A stretch of DNA of 64,000 nucleotides from CBDFKY01 sp965248995 (GCA_965248995.1 CBDFKY010000005.1:186001-250000); one strand, 5' to 3'; counted from the first letter of the stretch, positions 17,101 to 25,206 are shown. Numbers and translations are program-made. Notes: generated from the letters alone by a model not told the origin.

Positions 17101-18193
17101 GAACGATACGCTGGACAATGACAGCGGCTTTTTCGACAAGCTGTACGGCGGCGACGGCAACGACCTGATCCGGGCCGAAATCGGCGCCAGTCTGCGGGCA
17201 GGCACCACTGCCTATGCGAATACGGTCGATGGCGGCCTCGGCAACGATACCGTCAGCTTCCACAACAGCGGAGCGACGTCCCTCGTGGTGAACCTCGCAG
17301 CGGGTACGCTTACCGTGAACTATGACTATAATACCGAGCATTACACCGTCACCGCCCCGTTTCTCAACGTGGAAAACGTCAGCATCAGTTCCGGCACCGT
17401 CACCATGATCGGCTCAGCTGCCAATAATCAGCTCATCGGCGCATCCGGAAACGATTCCCTGTCTGGCGGCGACGGGAACGACACGCTGCAGGGCGGCATT
17501 GGCGTCGACACGATGGACGGCGGCAACGGCATCGACCTGGTCGATTACCGTGACCAGAGCGGCAACTGGAACATCAACCTGCTGACCGACAAGGCCGTTT
17601 ATTCCAGTATCACGGAAAATATCACCAACATCGAATCGGCTTTCGGCAGCAAAGGTAATGACACCCTCACCGGAGATGCCGGCGGCAATTTCCTCGGCGG
17701 CGCGGACGGCAATGATTTCTTGGCTGGCGGCGATGGGAACGACACATTGATGGGCGGTGCGGGTCGCGACACTCTAAATGGTGGCAACGGTACCGACATG
17801 GCAGATTACGGCGACGCGACGGTCGGCTGGAACATCTCGCTCAGCGCCGGCACCGCCGTCTCTGCCGGTGTGACGGAAACACTGACGCTTATCGAATCGG
17901 TCAATGGTTCCGTGGGCAACGATACCATTACCGGGGATGCGGGGGCGAACCTCTTGCTCGGCAATACGGGCGACGATCTGCTAACCGGCGGCATCGGCCG
18001 GGACACGATGACCGGCGGCGATGGGGCAGACATCTTCATTTTCTCCGCCCTCACCCACAGCCCGGATGCCACACCCGACATCATCACCGACTTCCAGCCG
18101 GGCATCGACAAAATCGATTTGCGCGGCCTCGGCCTTACCGGGTTCGATACGGACGGCGGACTCACCGAAGCGGGAGAACTGCGCCTCGCTTAA
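11153..18193 (+). CDS. Giant RTX protein C: GH19 domain, shared region and long RTX array, with a premature in-frame stop
   Basis: This is a 2346-residue protein. Residues ~1-205 form a GH19 (chitinase/endolysin-type) domain with the HET motif (H56, E57), a second candidate acid E66 and YYGRGFVHLTGRANYEKMG. RTX nonapeptides follow (from ~222), then the region shared with A and B. After that come about nine ~130-residue units (residues ~700-1880), a dense glycine-aspartate array (~1885-2300) and a serralysin-type end (FIFSALTHSPDAT, then DIITDFQPGIDKIDLRG). The TAA at 18191-18193 falls where relatives have tyrosine. In the same frame the sequence continues SDATDRTYIRTDQLDF to TASDILWS and stops at 18304. 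That missing tail is the usual type I secretion end, so export may be impaired unless the stop is read through. GH19 enzymes cut chitin or peptidoglycan. Confidence 0.9.
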   Translation: MKEKQVTIFETPFIADIGAIYNSGHNDYIKYLFDEMIFQGVTETNQISYVLATAKHETQGFTSLHEKYNGNSAYDYFMAKYSDRTDLGNRPGTDDGYTYYGRGFVHLTGRANYEKMGNQFGVDLLNHPEKAEEPLLAAKIAVYGMLHGSFTGATLSQYINSDKADYLGARAIINGIDQNSLIAGYAKDYDALLESKLPTRTIPYTWDMRTDNATNDLIKGGNANDTLYGGKGDDKLYGGKGDDYLDGGDGIDYLYGGPGKNTLVGGEKGDVIANFGGQDSIYGGAGDDHFGVYGKGTIKDIERDDHVYVDNIQVTGGIKPLGFDVPIALNTKTGHVFQVTGGDILQENGATLNIKFLWDNDAVATIENYTRPYLQQGDGHIEIYQMGHGSSTPLASLLKAYNDAYNNTTNSSNGSSSAGGASAAAPSGASNSANSSAEVYKPTVGTVQLRASVDGAFDTLSGSGALAKWQQYLPTLLGLKDYVLHTIPQTEDFFGNAISTPINIVGMSDTQLLTDIVEEAYGRTLPLTMAQLTAGITSDADASKTLQPIIIAAGNQSVTGNTLDTPYIITGSNATVTDAKGSDTYIVDPGFGSLTIKDSSGGTYTNIIAAAYNQTNVQTDTIRFTHLTADHASITRDGNDLLIREVGTSNLVRVKDDFAHEAGSSLLFSSSADHAVEQIVFADGATKTTIDIRRAVTEAQATDGNDHIIGTVDPDILQGKKGADTLEGGDGGDMYKFNAGDGADLIRDHQQDVFLDSNDSVKFGAGLSLDNAVFTRVDVSASGQATANLEGKGLLIDFGGGDKMVIDSQFDVSTLGYGTFDAYSFVPQAILNNPLSQLASVTQIPPGFDSTGYTNQSGIHIVTNTVTGGYDVTVDDINYHYTTPANPQAGGLVIPAPDDRIETFIFFGDGTALSAEEVQQLMVDRAKTDGNDHIAGFAESETLDGGAGNDTLEGGDDGDTYLFGLGYGQDTVHDSMTNVLMKAPDTVEFGDGITTANIHATRAAGSDDLVFRIDGVSDTLTIKNQFASSTLGLDSFYSLNERIESFQFAGGTSWNASDIQTRLLQKTAGNDLLQGFFSKDVLDGGAGNDTLMGGDMGDTYIFAKGYGNDVIDDRMTSILFKDNDRLAFGPGITKTNVSFARGTDQDDLVVTLNDTGEAVTIKNQFDYEPFEPESIFSINNAIEEFYFSDGSAYTYQDIWNLLLKSTPGDDHLIGFFRNDTLDGGAGNDLLEGGTMSDTYIYATGYGNDTIRDLDSGITSDDNDKVQFTNLTRAQVTFAEGADRNDLVVKIIATGETLTIIDQNLTFNVGGPPYQIEQFMFSDQTLSAAEVRTAITASQGTTGNDTIHGSFGNDTLDGGAGNDRLEGGDGADTYVFGKGYGQDTIYDVENEVFLAGNDRILFNSSVTPADVTLARNANPFDLVVKLSSGDSITVQDHHKIFNIGAPPFEMATIEFSDGTVWNTDMIRSKLLQATAGNDTITGFFTNDTLIGGKGNDLLDGGDGSDTYIYNTGDGVDTIAEHLANVFYDTPDTLQFGAGITEASISLSKSSLSSTDLTVKINNVAAVVIKDQFSDYNHVEQIKFASGVVWDDEAVLARLTGGTAGNDTISGSTVVNTIAGGAGNDVLEFADTANQHYTQHLLGGTGNDTYFYGSGYGPTFISDSAGSDTLKFNSGITLSSLTYEQSRNDLVIHVGTSANDSIRIEGYFDAGNGHRVESLNVAGTTTSLNALLSTSTNGNDNLLGTAGADVMTGGLGNDTLDGAGGRDTLDGGPGNDRLIGGAPSLYETVNDVYIFNIGYGNDTIYDVQQHLYYSTMDTIQLGAGITPNAVTVMRDGDDMVLRISATDTLRVESQFDVLGYNAVEVVQFADGTVWGMQELRQHAQTVTDGNDLIGTYHNINDSVHAGAGNDTVLGSSGDDAIFGDAGDDFINYRSGLYTGYCTLDGGDGNDTITGSGSSVLIYGGNGNDSITGGIGDYDTLQGGNGNDTLDNDSGFFDKLYGGDGNDLIRAEIGASLRAGTTAYANTVDGGLGNDTVSFHNSGATSLVVNLAAGTLTVNYDYNTEHYTVTAPFLNVENVSISSGTVTMIGSAANNQLIGASGNDSLSGGDGNDTLQGGIGVDTMDGGNGIDLVDYRDQSGNWNINLLTDKAVYSSITENITNIESAFGSKGNDTLTGDAGGNFLGGADGNDFLAGGDGNDTLMGGAGRDTLNGGNGTDMADYGDATVGWNISLSAGTAVSAGVTETLTLIESVNGSVGNDTITGDAGANLLLGNTGDDLLTGGIGRDTMTGGDGADIFIFSALTHSPDATPDIITDFQPGIDKIDLRGLGLTGFDTDGGLTEAGELRLA
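12569..12783 (+). repeat. 215-nt repeat, copy in RTX gene C
   Basis: It matches 10311-10524 apart from a single base. A more diverged copy is at about 5551-5754 in the orphan fragment, and a shorter, still more diverged one lies in gene A (about 7790-7880). Confidence 0.9.
13256..16804 (+). repeat. Tandem ~400-nt coding repeats in RTX protein C
   Basis: Units begin near 13256, 13933, 14351, 14768, 15171, 15569, 15953 and 16349, and the last ends near 16804. Most are 384-455 nt long; the first is 677 nt because of an insert. Each encodes T-x-GND-x-I-x-G, then TLDGGAGND, GGD-x-x-DTY, GYG-x-D, FG-x-GIT, a DLV strand, a QF turn and a final F-x-DG-x-W. This fits RTX repeats alternating with the haemolysin-associated (HCBP-related) domain. 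Confidence 0.85.
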
Positions 18194-18445
18194 AGCGATG
18201 CCACCGACCGTACCTACATCCGCACCGACCAGCTCGATTTCGATATCGGTCTGCAGGGAGATTATCGCACTACCCTCACTGCAAGCGATATTCTATGGAG
18301 CTAAGCAAGAAACCCGTCATTTGCAATACTGGTCTATCGGTAGTCTGAACCGTTTAAAGCGGCATGATAATGTGTGCGGCGCATATGGAGCGGCCTATGT
18401 TCGGCCCGTGAAAATGAATTGCAAACAAACTGCAGTCCGTGGATA

Positions 18446-19674
18446 ATGCGTGCTTCCGTACAGGCCCATGGATGCAATAGAAACTTTGTGACGATTTCCA
18501 GCAAATCCCTCACTGCCGAGCACAGATCGACTTCTGTGGAGTCTCAGCTTCGCATGATGCTGGAAAGTGTGAAAGACTATTCTATTTTCTGCCCGGACGC
18601 CGCGGGCATCATTACGTTATGGAACAGCGGAGCGGAACGGCTGTTCGGGTATGCGGAAGCGGAAATTCTGGACCGCCACTGCCGGATTTTATTCACGCCG
18701 GAAGATTGTGAACTGGGCGTTCCCGAAAGGGAATTGAACACCGCCGGCAAAACCGGGTGCGCCACGGACGACCGCTGGCATATGCGCAAGGACGGAAGCC
18801 GTTTTTATGCCAACGGCATCGTGCATCCCATCCGCGATGAAGCGGGCAGCCTGCAGGGATTCACGAAAATCGCGCATGATGTGACCGCGAAAAAGCTGGA
18901 GGATGAAAAGTCGCGTTCGACCGCAGGCCAGCATGAAGCGCTGATCGCTATCCAGCGCACGGTCATCGAAGCGGGCGGCGATATTCAGAAAGTGAAGGAG
19001 GCGGAGTACGGGATACGGGTATCGGCATCGCGGAAAAGCAGCTGGCGACCGTTTTCGACATATTCGTTCAGGCGGATTCCTCCATCAACCGTAAATACGG
19101 CGGCACCGGTCTCGGCCTCGCTATCACCAAGACGCTCACCGAGATCATGGGCGGCACCATCGCGCTGGACAGCAAAACGGGTGAAGGCTCGACGTTTACG
19201 GTGTGCGTCGAATTGCCCATAGCTTCACCGGACCCATCGGAAATCAGGGCTCCCGAATACGATATCCAGCCTGCGCATCCCCATGCGCCGGTAATTCTCA
19301 TTGTGGGAGAGAATGCATCGAATGTTGGGGAGCCACTCAATGTCTTGAGAAGTCCGGCATTGCTTACCAGGTTGTCACCAGCGGCGGCGAAGCGCTGGAA
19401 CGGTTGGAAAAAGGCCATCGCTTCGCCGCCGTGTTGATGGACGTTCAGATGCAGGGCATGAACGGGGTGGAAGCGACCAGCGTGACGGACATACGAGAAG
19501 CAGCATGGCATGCGGCACATCCCGATTATCGGCATGACGGCGTATGCGGCGACCGGTAATAAGGAACGTTGTATTGCCGCCGGTATGGACGATTACCTCA
19601 CCCGGCCTTTTAATCCCTCCGAAGTGTAGGAAAAACTGGCGTCATTCGATGTCATCACGCCAACGAACATCTAA
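18446..19674 (+). pseudogene. Decayed hybrid sensor histidine kinase (PAS, HATPase, receiver pieces)
   Basis: An intact PAS/PAC segment (VKDYSIFCPDAAGIITLWNS, LFGYAEAEIL, RWHMRKDGSRFYANG) runs to about 18960. The expected phospho-acceptor histidine region and N-box are missing. A different frame then gives TGIGIAEKQLATVFDIFVQA, KYGGTGLGLAI and EGSTFTV, which is the HATPase C-terminal half. Further frame changes give receiver pieces (LEKSGIAYQVVTSGGEALER, VLMDVQMQGMNGVEAT, AAGMDDYLTRPFNPSEV), with a TAG at 19627 and a final TAA at 19672-19674. Internal deletion plus several frameshifts make it non-functional. It lies between the RTX array and the core genes and may once have been a regulator of either. 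No output gene is adjacent. Confidence 0.85.
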
Positions 19675-19816
19675 GGCTGACAGCCGTGGAGCATGTCCGG
19701 GCAATGTATGTGCCATGGATTTACATGCCGCTTTTATCTGCAGGCCGTTCAGCGATACCTGATTCTGCACTCGATACATCTGGATTTTGTGGATGAAAGG
19801 CGATAAGTTCATTTTT

Positions 19817-20848
19817 ATGTCCGCCCCATCATCCGAATTATCGCAACTTCATTCCCTCTGGCAGCGTGGTCGGGAACTGCTCGGCAGCGAATATGCCATT
19901 CTCGGCGGCGCCATGTCCTGGGTGTCCGAGCGCCATCTGGTAGCGGCGCTTTCCAACGCCGGGGCGTTCGGGGTGATCGCCTGCGGCGCCATGCCTCCTG
20001 CCCTGCTGGAGCAGGAAATCCGAGCCACCCAGGCGCTTACACGGAAACCTTTCGGCGTGAACCTTATCCTGATGCATCCAGAGCTGGACGCGTTGATCGA
20101 GGTATGCAAAGGCTGCGACGTATCACACGTGGTGCTGGCAGGCGGCATCCCCAAAGCGGTGACGGTCGATTCCATTAAAACGTTCGCTCGCGTCATCTGC
20201 TTTGCCCCTTCCGCCGCCATCGGGAAGAAACTCGTAAAAATGGGCGCGGACGCGCTGGTGATCGAGGGTACCGAAGCGGGAGGACATATCGGTCCCGTTT
20301 CCACTTCGGTACTGGCGCAGGAAATCCTGCCCGTCATACGCGACGTACCCGTCATCGTCGCGGGCGGCATCGGACGCGGAGAGGCGATGACCTCCTACCT
20401 GCGAATGGGCGCTTCCGGCGTGCAGCTCGGAACCCGGTTCGTCTGTGCCGAGGAATCGATCGCCCATCCCGCCTTTAAAAAGGCGTTCATTCATGGCAGC
20501 GCGCGTGACGCGGTGGCGTCCGTCCAGGTGGACCCGGATTTTCCCGTCATTCCGGTGCGTGCCCTCGCCAACAAGGCTACCGACGCGTTCACCCGCACGC
20601 AGCATGAAGTGATCGCCGCCTACCGGAGCGGAAGCGTGACCAAGCAGGAAGCCCAACTGCAGATCGAACATTTCTGGGCGGGCGCGTTGCGGCGTGCCGT
20701 CATCGACGGGGATGTCGAGACGGGTTCGCTGATGGCGGGACAGAGTGTCGGTCTGGTGACGCATATCCAGCCGGCAGCGTATATTATCGCGGAACTGATA
20801 GCTCAGGCATGCGATTTTCTTTCTTCTCACACCCAACAGGCGGCCTGA
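19817..20848 (+). CDS. Nitronate monooxygenase / FabK-like FMN enoyl reductase family protein
   Basis: This ~343-residue TIM-barrel flavoprotein shows the 2-nitropropane-dioxygenase family pattern: an N-terminal ILGGAMSWVSERHLVAALS, GVNLILM, the conserved VIEGTEAGGHIGP around the active-site histidine, IVAGGIGRGEAM and GVQLGTRFVCAEES for FMN phosphate binding. Family members oxidise alkyl nitronates or, as FabK, reduce enoyl-ACP; the sequence alone does not separate these. The start is uncertain: an ATG at 19817 was chosen over an in-frame ATG at 19793 and a TTG at 19787, and none has a strong ribosome-binding site. The next gene starts three bases after the stop, followed by ispG, so they may share a transcript. 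Confidence 0.8.
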   Translation: MSAPSSELSQLHSLWQRGRELLGSEYAILGGAMSWVSERHLVAALSNAGAFGVIACGAMPPALLEQEIRATQALTRKPFGVNLILMHPELDALIEVCKGCDVSHVVLAGGIPKAVTVDSIKTFARVICFAPSAAIGKKLVKMGADALVIEGTEAGGHIGPVSTSVLAQEILPVIRDVPVIVAGGIGRGEAMTSYLRMGASGVQLGTRFVCAEESIAHPAFKKAFIHGSARDAVASVQVDPDFPVIPVRALANKATDAFTRTQHEVIAAYRSGSVTKQEAQLQIEHFWAGALRRAVIDGDVETGSLMAGQSVGLVTHIQPAAYIIAELIAQACDFLSSHTQQAA

Positions 20849-20851
20849 CTT

Positions 20852-21448
20852 ATGAATGCGCCGCAAGTGTCCTCTGACGCCTCCATGGCCGCAAAGCGTG
20901 AAGTGGGCGGTATGCTGAAGGATGCGCGTGAAGGAATGCGGCTCGAACGCGCTCCCATCGCCGGCACCCTACATATTCCTGTCGCTTATCTGGAAGCGCT
21001 GGAAAAAGGGGACTGGTCGGTCATACCGGGAGAAGTATACGGGCGGGGTTACGTCAAAAAATATGCGGGCTACCTGGGGTTCGATCCGCAGAAAATGATG
21101 GCTCATCTCCATCCAGCCCCTCTTATCCGGGAACCGATCCGCACTCCCGTTCTTCGTTCCCATAAACCTCCGTTCAATTTGCGGCCTTTCCTGATCATAG
21201 GTGTATTGCTGTTTGCCGGGGTTGGACTGGCGGCCCTCCTGTCCACTCCTCCTACACCCGCAGTGAAAGAACAGATTAAACCGCTACCCGCGGCACTCAC
21301 GCAATATCTGGATAACGGACCCACCTTCCCTTTTTACCGATCCAGTTGTCTGCAGCAGGCGGATAGCGGGACTTTGTGGGGTTGTTATGCCGAGTTGCGC
21401 TATCGCTCCGATGCGCCGCCGGTGCATCCGCTCGGATACGGGCGATAG
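20852..21448 (+). CDS. RodZ-like helix-turn-helix membrane protein (short form)
   Basis: This is a 198-residue protein. Residues ~12-85 form the HTH_25 domain of RodZ (GGMLKDAREGMRLERAPIAG, then YLEALEKGDWSVIPGEVYGR, then YVKKYAGYLGFDP). A basic linker follows, then one membrane segment (~111-130, FLIIGVLLFAGVGLAALLS) and a ~65-residue periplasmic tail with two cysteines. RodZ links MreB to the cell-wall elongation machinery. The usual C-terminal DUF4115 domain is missing, so this is a short version. It ends two bases before ispG starts. A rodZ-like/ispG pair is common in alphaproteobacteria. Confidence 0.8.
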   Translation: MNAPQVSSDASMAAKREVGGMLKDAREGMRLERAPIAGTLHIPVAYLEALEKGDWSVIPGEVYGRGYVKKYAGYLGFDPQKMMAHLHPAPLIREPIRTPVLRSHKPPFNLRPFLIIGVLLFAGVGLAALLSTPPTPAVKEQIKPLPAALTQYLDNGPTFPFYRSSCLQQADSGTLWGCYAELRYRSDAPPVHPLGYGR

Positions 21449-21450
21449 CC

Positions 21451-22671
21451 ATGTTGCCGCGCCGGTCGTCCGTTGGGGTGAGAGTGGGAGGCGTCATGGT
21501 CGGGGGAAGCGCGCCGATCGTGGTGCAGTCCATGACCAATACCGATACCGCCGATATCGCGGGAACAGCGGCTCAGGTTCGCCAGCTCTACGAAGCGGGT
21601 TCCGAGATCGTCCGGATTACGGTGAATAACGACGCGTCGGCACAGGCGGTGCCGCGGATCGTCGAACAGCTGGACCGCTGGGGACTGGCCGTCCCTCTGG
21701 TCGGCGATTTTCATTATAACGGCCACCGTCTGCTGGCGGATTATCCGGAAATGGCGCGCAGCCTTGCAAAGTACCGGATCAATCCCGGCAATGTCGGTTT
21801 CGGCGAAAAGCATGACGCGCAATTCGCCGCCATGATCGAGCAGGCCATAACTCATGATAAACCTGTGCGGATCGGCGTGAACTGGGGAAGCCTGAACCAA
21901 CAGGTTCTCGCCCGCTTGATGGATGCGAACGCGGCACTGGCAACCCCGCGGTCGGCGAGCGAGGTGAGTGAGGAGGCCCTGATCGTCTCCGCGATGGAAA
22001 GCGCCGAGACGGCGGAAAAGATCGGATTGCCGCGTAACCGCATCATCCTTTCCTGCAAGGTGAGCGAAGTGCAGCCGTTGATCCGGGTTTACCGCGCACT
22101 CGCGGCGCGGGGGGATTATGCGCTGCATCTTGGGTTGACCGAAGCGGGAATCGGTTCGAAGGGGATCGTAGCCAGCACGGCGGCGTTGTCGGTATTGTTG
22201 CAGGAAGGCATAGGCGATACGATCCGCGCTTCCCTGACTCCCCGCCCAGATGAACCCAGAACGCAGGAAGTGGTAGTGGCGCAGGAGATCCTGCAGACGA
22301 TGGGAATCCGCTCCTTCATGCCGCTCGTCACCGCCTGCCCCGGCTGCGGCCGTACGACGAGCACCACTTTCCAGCAACTCGCCAGCGATATCCAGACATG
22401 GCTGCGCTCGCAAATGCCGATGTGGAAAGAGCGTTACAGCGGCGTGGAAGAGATGAGCGTCGCGGTAATGGGATGCATCGTCAACGGTCCGGGAGAATCC
22501 CGCCATGCCAATATCGGCATTTCCCTCCCCGGCACCGGCGAAAATCCGGCCGCGCCCGTATTCGAAGACGGCGAAAAAGTCGTCACCTTACGCGGGGATA
22601 CCATTACCGCCGAATTTAAAGCACGGGTTGAGGCATATATCGATCGTACTTACGTAATACGGTCATCATAG
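21451..22671 (+). CDS. ispG: 4-hydroxy-3-methylbut-2-enyl diphosphate synthase
   Basis: This 406-residue enzyme of the MEP isoprenoid pathway reduces ME-cPP to HMBPP using a [4Fe-4S] cluster. The N-terminal barrel starts RRSSVGVRVGGVMVGG and VVQSMTNTDTAD. The cluster ligands are visible as CPGCGR (C295, C298) and GCIVNGPGE (C342), with the fourth ligand expected to be the glutamate in that motif. The ATG at 21451 was chosen because it gives the usual family length and sits two bases after the RodZ-like stop. An upstream in-frame start at 21376 would lie inside that gene. All conserved residues appear intact. Confidence 0.95.
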   Translation: MLPRRSSVGVRVGGVMVGGSAPIVVQSMTNTDTADIAGTAAQVRQLYEAGSEIVRITVNNDASAQAVPRIVEQLDRWGLAVPLVGDFHYNGHRLLADYPEMARSLAKYRINPGNVGFGEKHDAQFAAMIEQAITHDKPVRIGVNWGSLNQQVLARLMDANAALATPRSASEVSEEALIVSAMESAETAEKIGLPRNRIILSCKVSEVQPLIRVYRALAARGDYALHLGLTEAGIGSKGIVASTAALSVLLQEGIGDTIRASLTPRPDEPRTQEVVVAQEILQTMGIRSFMPLVTACPGCGRTTSTTFQQLASDIQTWLRSQMPMWKERYSGVEEMSVAVMGCIVNGPGESRHANIGISLPGTGENPAAPVFEDGEKVVTLRGDTITAEFKARVEAYIDRTYVIRSS

Positions 22672-22682
22672 TCATTGATGCA

Positions 22683-24998
22683 TCATATGTCGCGCTGTTG
22701 TGAAGGATAGTCAGAGACGACCTTCCCCCCTAACGATCCTCCATTACCCACATGCGCATCAGGCTTTTGCGAACGCTGGAATTCTACGATGTTATTCGCT
22801 ATCAGGGTATCATAGGTAGGTTGGTAACTGTCACGATACATGGCTTCCCATTGAAACGCCTCGCCGACGTCGCCGGCATTGGCGATGGCGTGTTTTTTAT
22901 AGGTTGCATAGTTTTTGGTCACTTCTCCCATTTTTGCCGCAAAATCTTCTACGTTTCCTGAGGCGAACGGTAAAATGCTTACACCCTGCTGCTGCATGTG
23001 CGCCTGCATGAAATTGGTGGACTGGTATTTATCTGACGCAAGGATAGGGATACCAGTTCCCGCCTGCTCCACCCCTACCAGCCCCCACGGCTCATTAAGG
23101 CTCGGGGAGAGTCCGACGGCTTTGGGAAGCGCGTAGAGGGCACGTACCTGGTCGCTCCGCAGGGAAGGCATAAGGAAAATGCGTTCGCCTAAATGCAGTT
23201 CGGGATGCTCCATGTCCAGCGCTTCCACCAAATTAAGCAGGGTTTGCTGGTAATCAGACGCTTTTCCTTTCTCCGGTTTATGGGCTCCCAAAATCAGGGA
23301 ACCCTTTTCATCCGGATGTTCCAACGCCCACTGGGCAAATGCATTTATGGAAAGATCGCTTCCCTTGCGTGCATCCGGACGGGAAATGGCAATGAATGTC
23401 GTGCCTTCCCGCAATTGTTCGGCCTGGCGATCTATTTTCGACTGGATGCCGTCAATGGTTTCCTCCAGCGCCAGCGCGGATGACTTGATATCATTCATGT
23501 CACCGATATACGTGCTGGCCCATGTCATGTGCTGTTGAAAAGAAGCAAAATCTTCTTTGCGGTCCCGCTGTTCCGCTTTCACCAGTTCGGCGATCGACTC
23601 CTTGCTGTCGCCACGCCTGATCACCTCCACGACTTCTCTTTCCCCACGCAGGTAAGGATGGTTCAGCAGCCCGGTTTTCGCCGCTTGTTCATCACCGACC
23701 AGATTCAGATCTTCAATTTTCGCTTCTATCGTTCGCAACAGCGCAGCGCCGGGGACAAACGGATGCGCTTCCCCGAGCAAAGTCTGCGCACTGGTGACGA
23801 TCACTTCTTCCGTTACGTTTTCAAGCGCATCCGGTCTGTACACGTTACTGTCGAACCCGTTTCGCACGAATTCGACCGGAATACGGTCATTGGTCCACTT
23901 CCGAAGTGGCTCTACGGACTCTTCACCTACCGATTTGATCGCTCCGACCCGGGAAAGATTTTCCCCGCTTTCCATGGTGAGGCGGTCAATGAAGGAAAAT
24001 TCTTCGTTTCGTGCCGCCAGATCATGGAGAGCCGCTTCTTTCAGGATAACGGCGGTTATTTGAGGATCAAGCCGCGCCTCTGCCAGTTTCTGCTGAAACG
24101 ACGCGAAATCCGTCTCCCTCGTTTCCAGCACTTCCGCGATAGCCCCGGCCACATTCGCAGAATCCTCATAACGTGCCGCCATTTTTTGGACGTTACGTTG
24201 TTTTTCAAGATACGGCTGCTCTTTGAGAGCGCTAATTTTTCCGCTGTCCAGCCCCGATGCGTCCAGGGCATTATCCATGAATTTAATGAACGCCTCGCTC
24301 ATGGATTTACATTTTTCAATCCCTAACGTATGCGGAGTGACTACGGTCGCGGTTGCCCCCTTGAACGCGTCATCCTCTTTTAAAATTTCCTGGGCATGGA
24401 TGATCGTCTGCGCCCCATCCACATAATTTCCGTCCAGGATAATATTCTTCTCGTTAAAACCCTGGATGTTTTCGCGCATGAAATCGATAGATGCCTTGGC
24501 GATCAGCGGATAAAGCGCTTCACGGTGCTTCATCGTCACTTCCTTGGGAACCATGGCGAATTTAGGATTCGGATCCGTTTCCGTCTGGCCGTATTTGATC
24601 CATTCCTTTTCGGTAACACCGCCTTGAGTAAACAGGTTGAAAGGAAGGTAAACCACGAATGCGTCACCCTGATCGAGCGAGGCAAGATTATGCCGCACTA
24701 CCTTTATCTCATCCGGATGCTGGAAATCGTTCGACATGGCGAACAGAATGGATGGTGTACCGTTCTTGGCACTGGCCCATAATTTTTCAAACACATGGGC
24801 GGTCTGGCCCCCGGTGTCCGGATATTTTGCGAGATCTCCCGCATAACGGGGCATGTTGAGTTCGTTAAAGCCATTTTCAAATCCCGCCGTCACCTGCCCT
24901 TGAAGATGATAGATCGCAAGGATGTTTTTTTGTTCAGGATAGTTGAATTTGCTGTCTGCGGGAAGACTCGTTTCAACAATAGGGGCTTCAAGCAGCAT
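22683..24998 (-). CDS. Sucrose-phosphate-synthase/sucrose-synthase-like GT4 glycosyltransferase
   Basis: This 771-residue protein has two GT-B halves. The first (~1-270) has LAKYPDTGGQTAHVFEKL, resembling the substrate loop of sucrose synthase and SPS (PDTGGQ or ADTGGQ), and VVTPHTLGIEKCKSM. A long charged, mostly helical insert follows (~270-540). The second half has FIAISRPDARKGSDLSINAF and LSPSLNEPWGLVGVEQAGTG, the nucleotide-sugar site with the E-x7-E pattern of GT4. Such enzymes join UDP-glucose to fructose or fructose-6-phosphate, but the exact product is not certain. No fused phosphatase is present. The start at 24998 has AAGGA upstream, and a predicted promoter lies 170 bases upstream. 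It is the last gene of a leftward sugar cluster. Confidence 0.7.
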   Translation of the reverse strand: MLLEAPIVETSLPADSKFNYPEQKNILAIYHLQGQVTAGFENGFNELNMPRYAGDLAKYPDTGGQTAHVFEKLWASAKNGTPSILFAMSNDFQHPDEIKVVRHNLASLDQGDAFVVYLPFNLFTQGGVTEKEWIKYGQTETDPNPKFAMVPKEVTMKHREALYPLIAKASIDFMRENIQGFNEKNIILDGNYVDGAQTIIHAQEILKEDDAFKGATATVVTPHTLGIEKCKSMSEAFIKFMDNALDASGLDSGKISALKEQPYLEKQRNVQKMAARYEDSANVAGAIAEVLETRETDFASFQQKLAEARLDPQITAVILKEAALHDLAARNEEFSFIDRLTMESGENLSRVGAIKSVGEESVEPLRKWTNDRIPVEFVRNGFDSNVYRPDALENVTEEVIVTSAQTLLGEAHPFVPGAALLRTIEAKIEDLNLVGDEQAAKTGLLNHPYLRGEREVVEVIRRGDSKESIAELVKAEQRDRKEDFASFQQHMTWASTYIGDMNDIKSSALALEETIDGIQSKIDRQAEQLREGTTFIAISRPDARKGSDLSINAFAQWALEHPDEKGSLILGAHKPEKGKASDYQQTLLNLVEALDMEHPELHLGERIFLMPSLRSDQVRALYALPKAVGLSPSLNEPWGLVGVEQAGTGIPILASDKYQSTNFMQAHMQQQGVSILPFASGNVEDFAAKMGEVTKNYATYKKHAIANAGDVGEAFQWEAMYRDSYQPTYDTLIANNIVEFQRSQKPDAHVGNGGSLGGKVVSDYPSQQRDI

Positions 24999-25166
24999 AG
25001 TGGGAGAATCCTTAGAATTTATATTTAGAATTAAATCTGGAGCGTCAGCGGCAGAACGCATATATTCAAAAAGTTGCTTATAGCTTTCGCCCTGAAAGAC
25101 GATTGCCTTTACAGAAAAATGAAATACATTGTTAATTTTTAATAACAGAATTTACGCCTGACACCA

Positions 25167-25195
25167 ATCACATTTATGTGAAAGTTTTATGTCAA
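25167..25195 (-). promoter_or_regulatory. Predicted promoter for the SPS-like gene
   Basis: On the minus strand a consensus -35 TTGACA (25195-25190) and a -10-like TGTGAT (25172-25167) are separated by exactly 17 bases, in AT-rich DNA between the symporter stop and the glycosyltransferase start. Confidence 0.5.
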
Positions 25196-25206
25196 GCCGC
25201 AGAACT

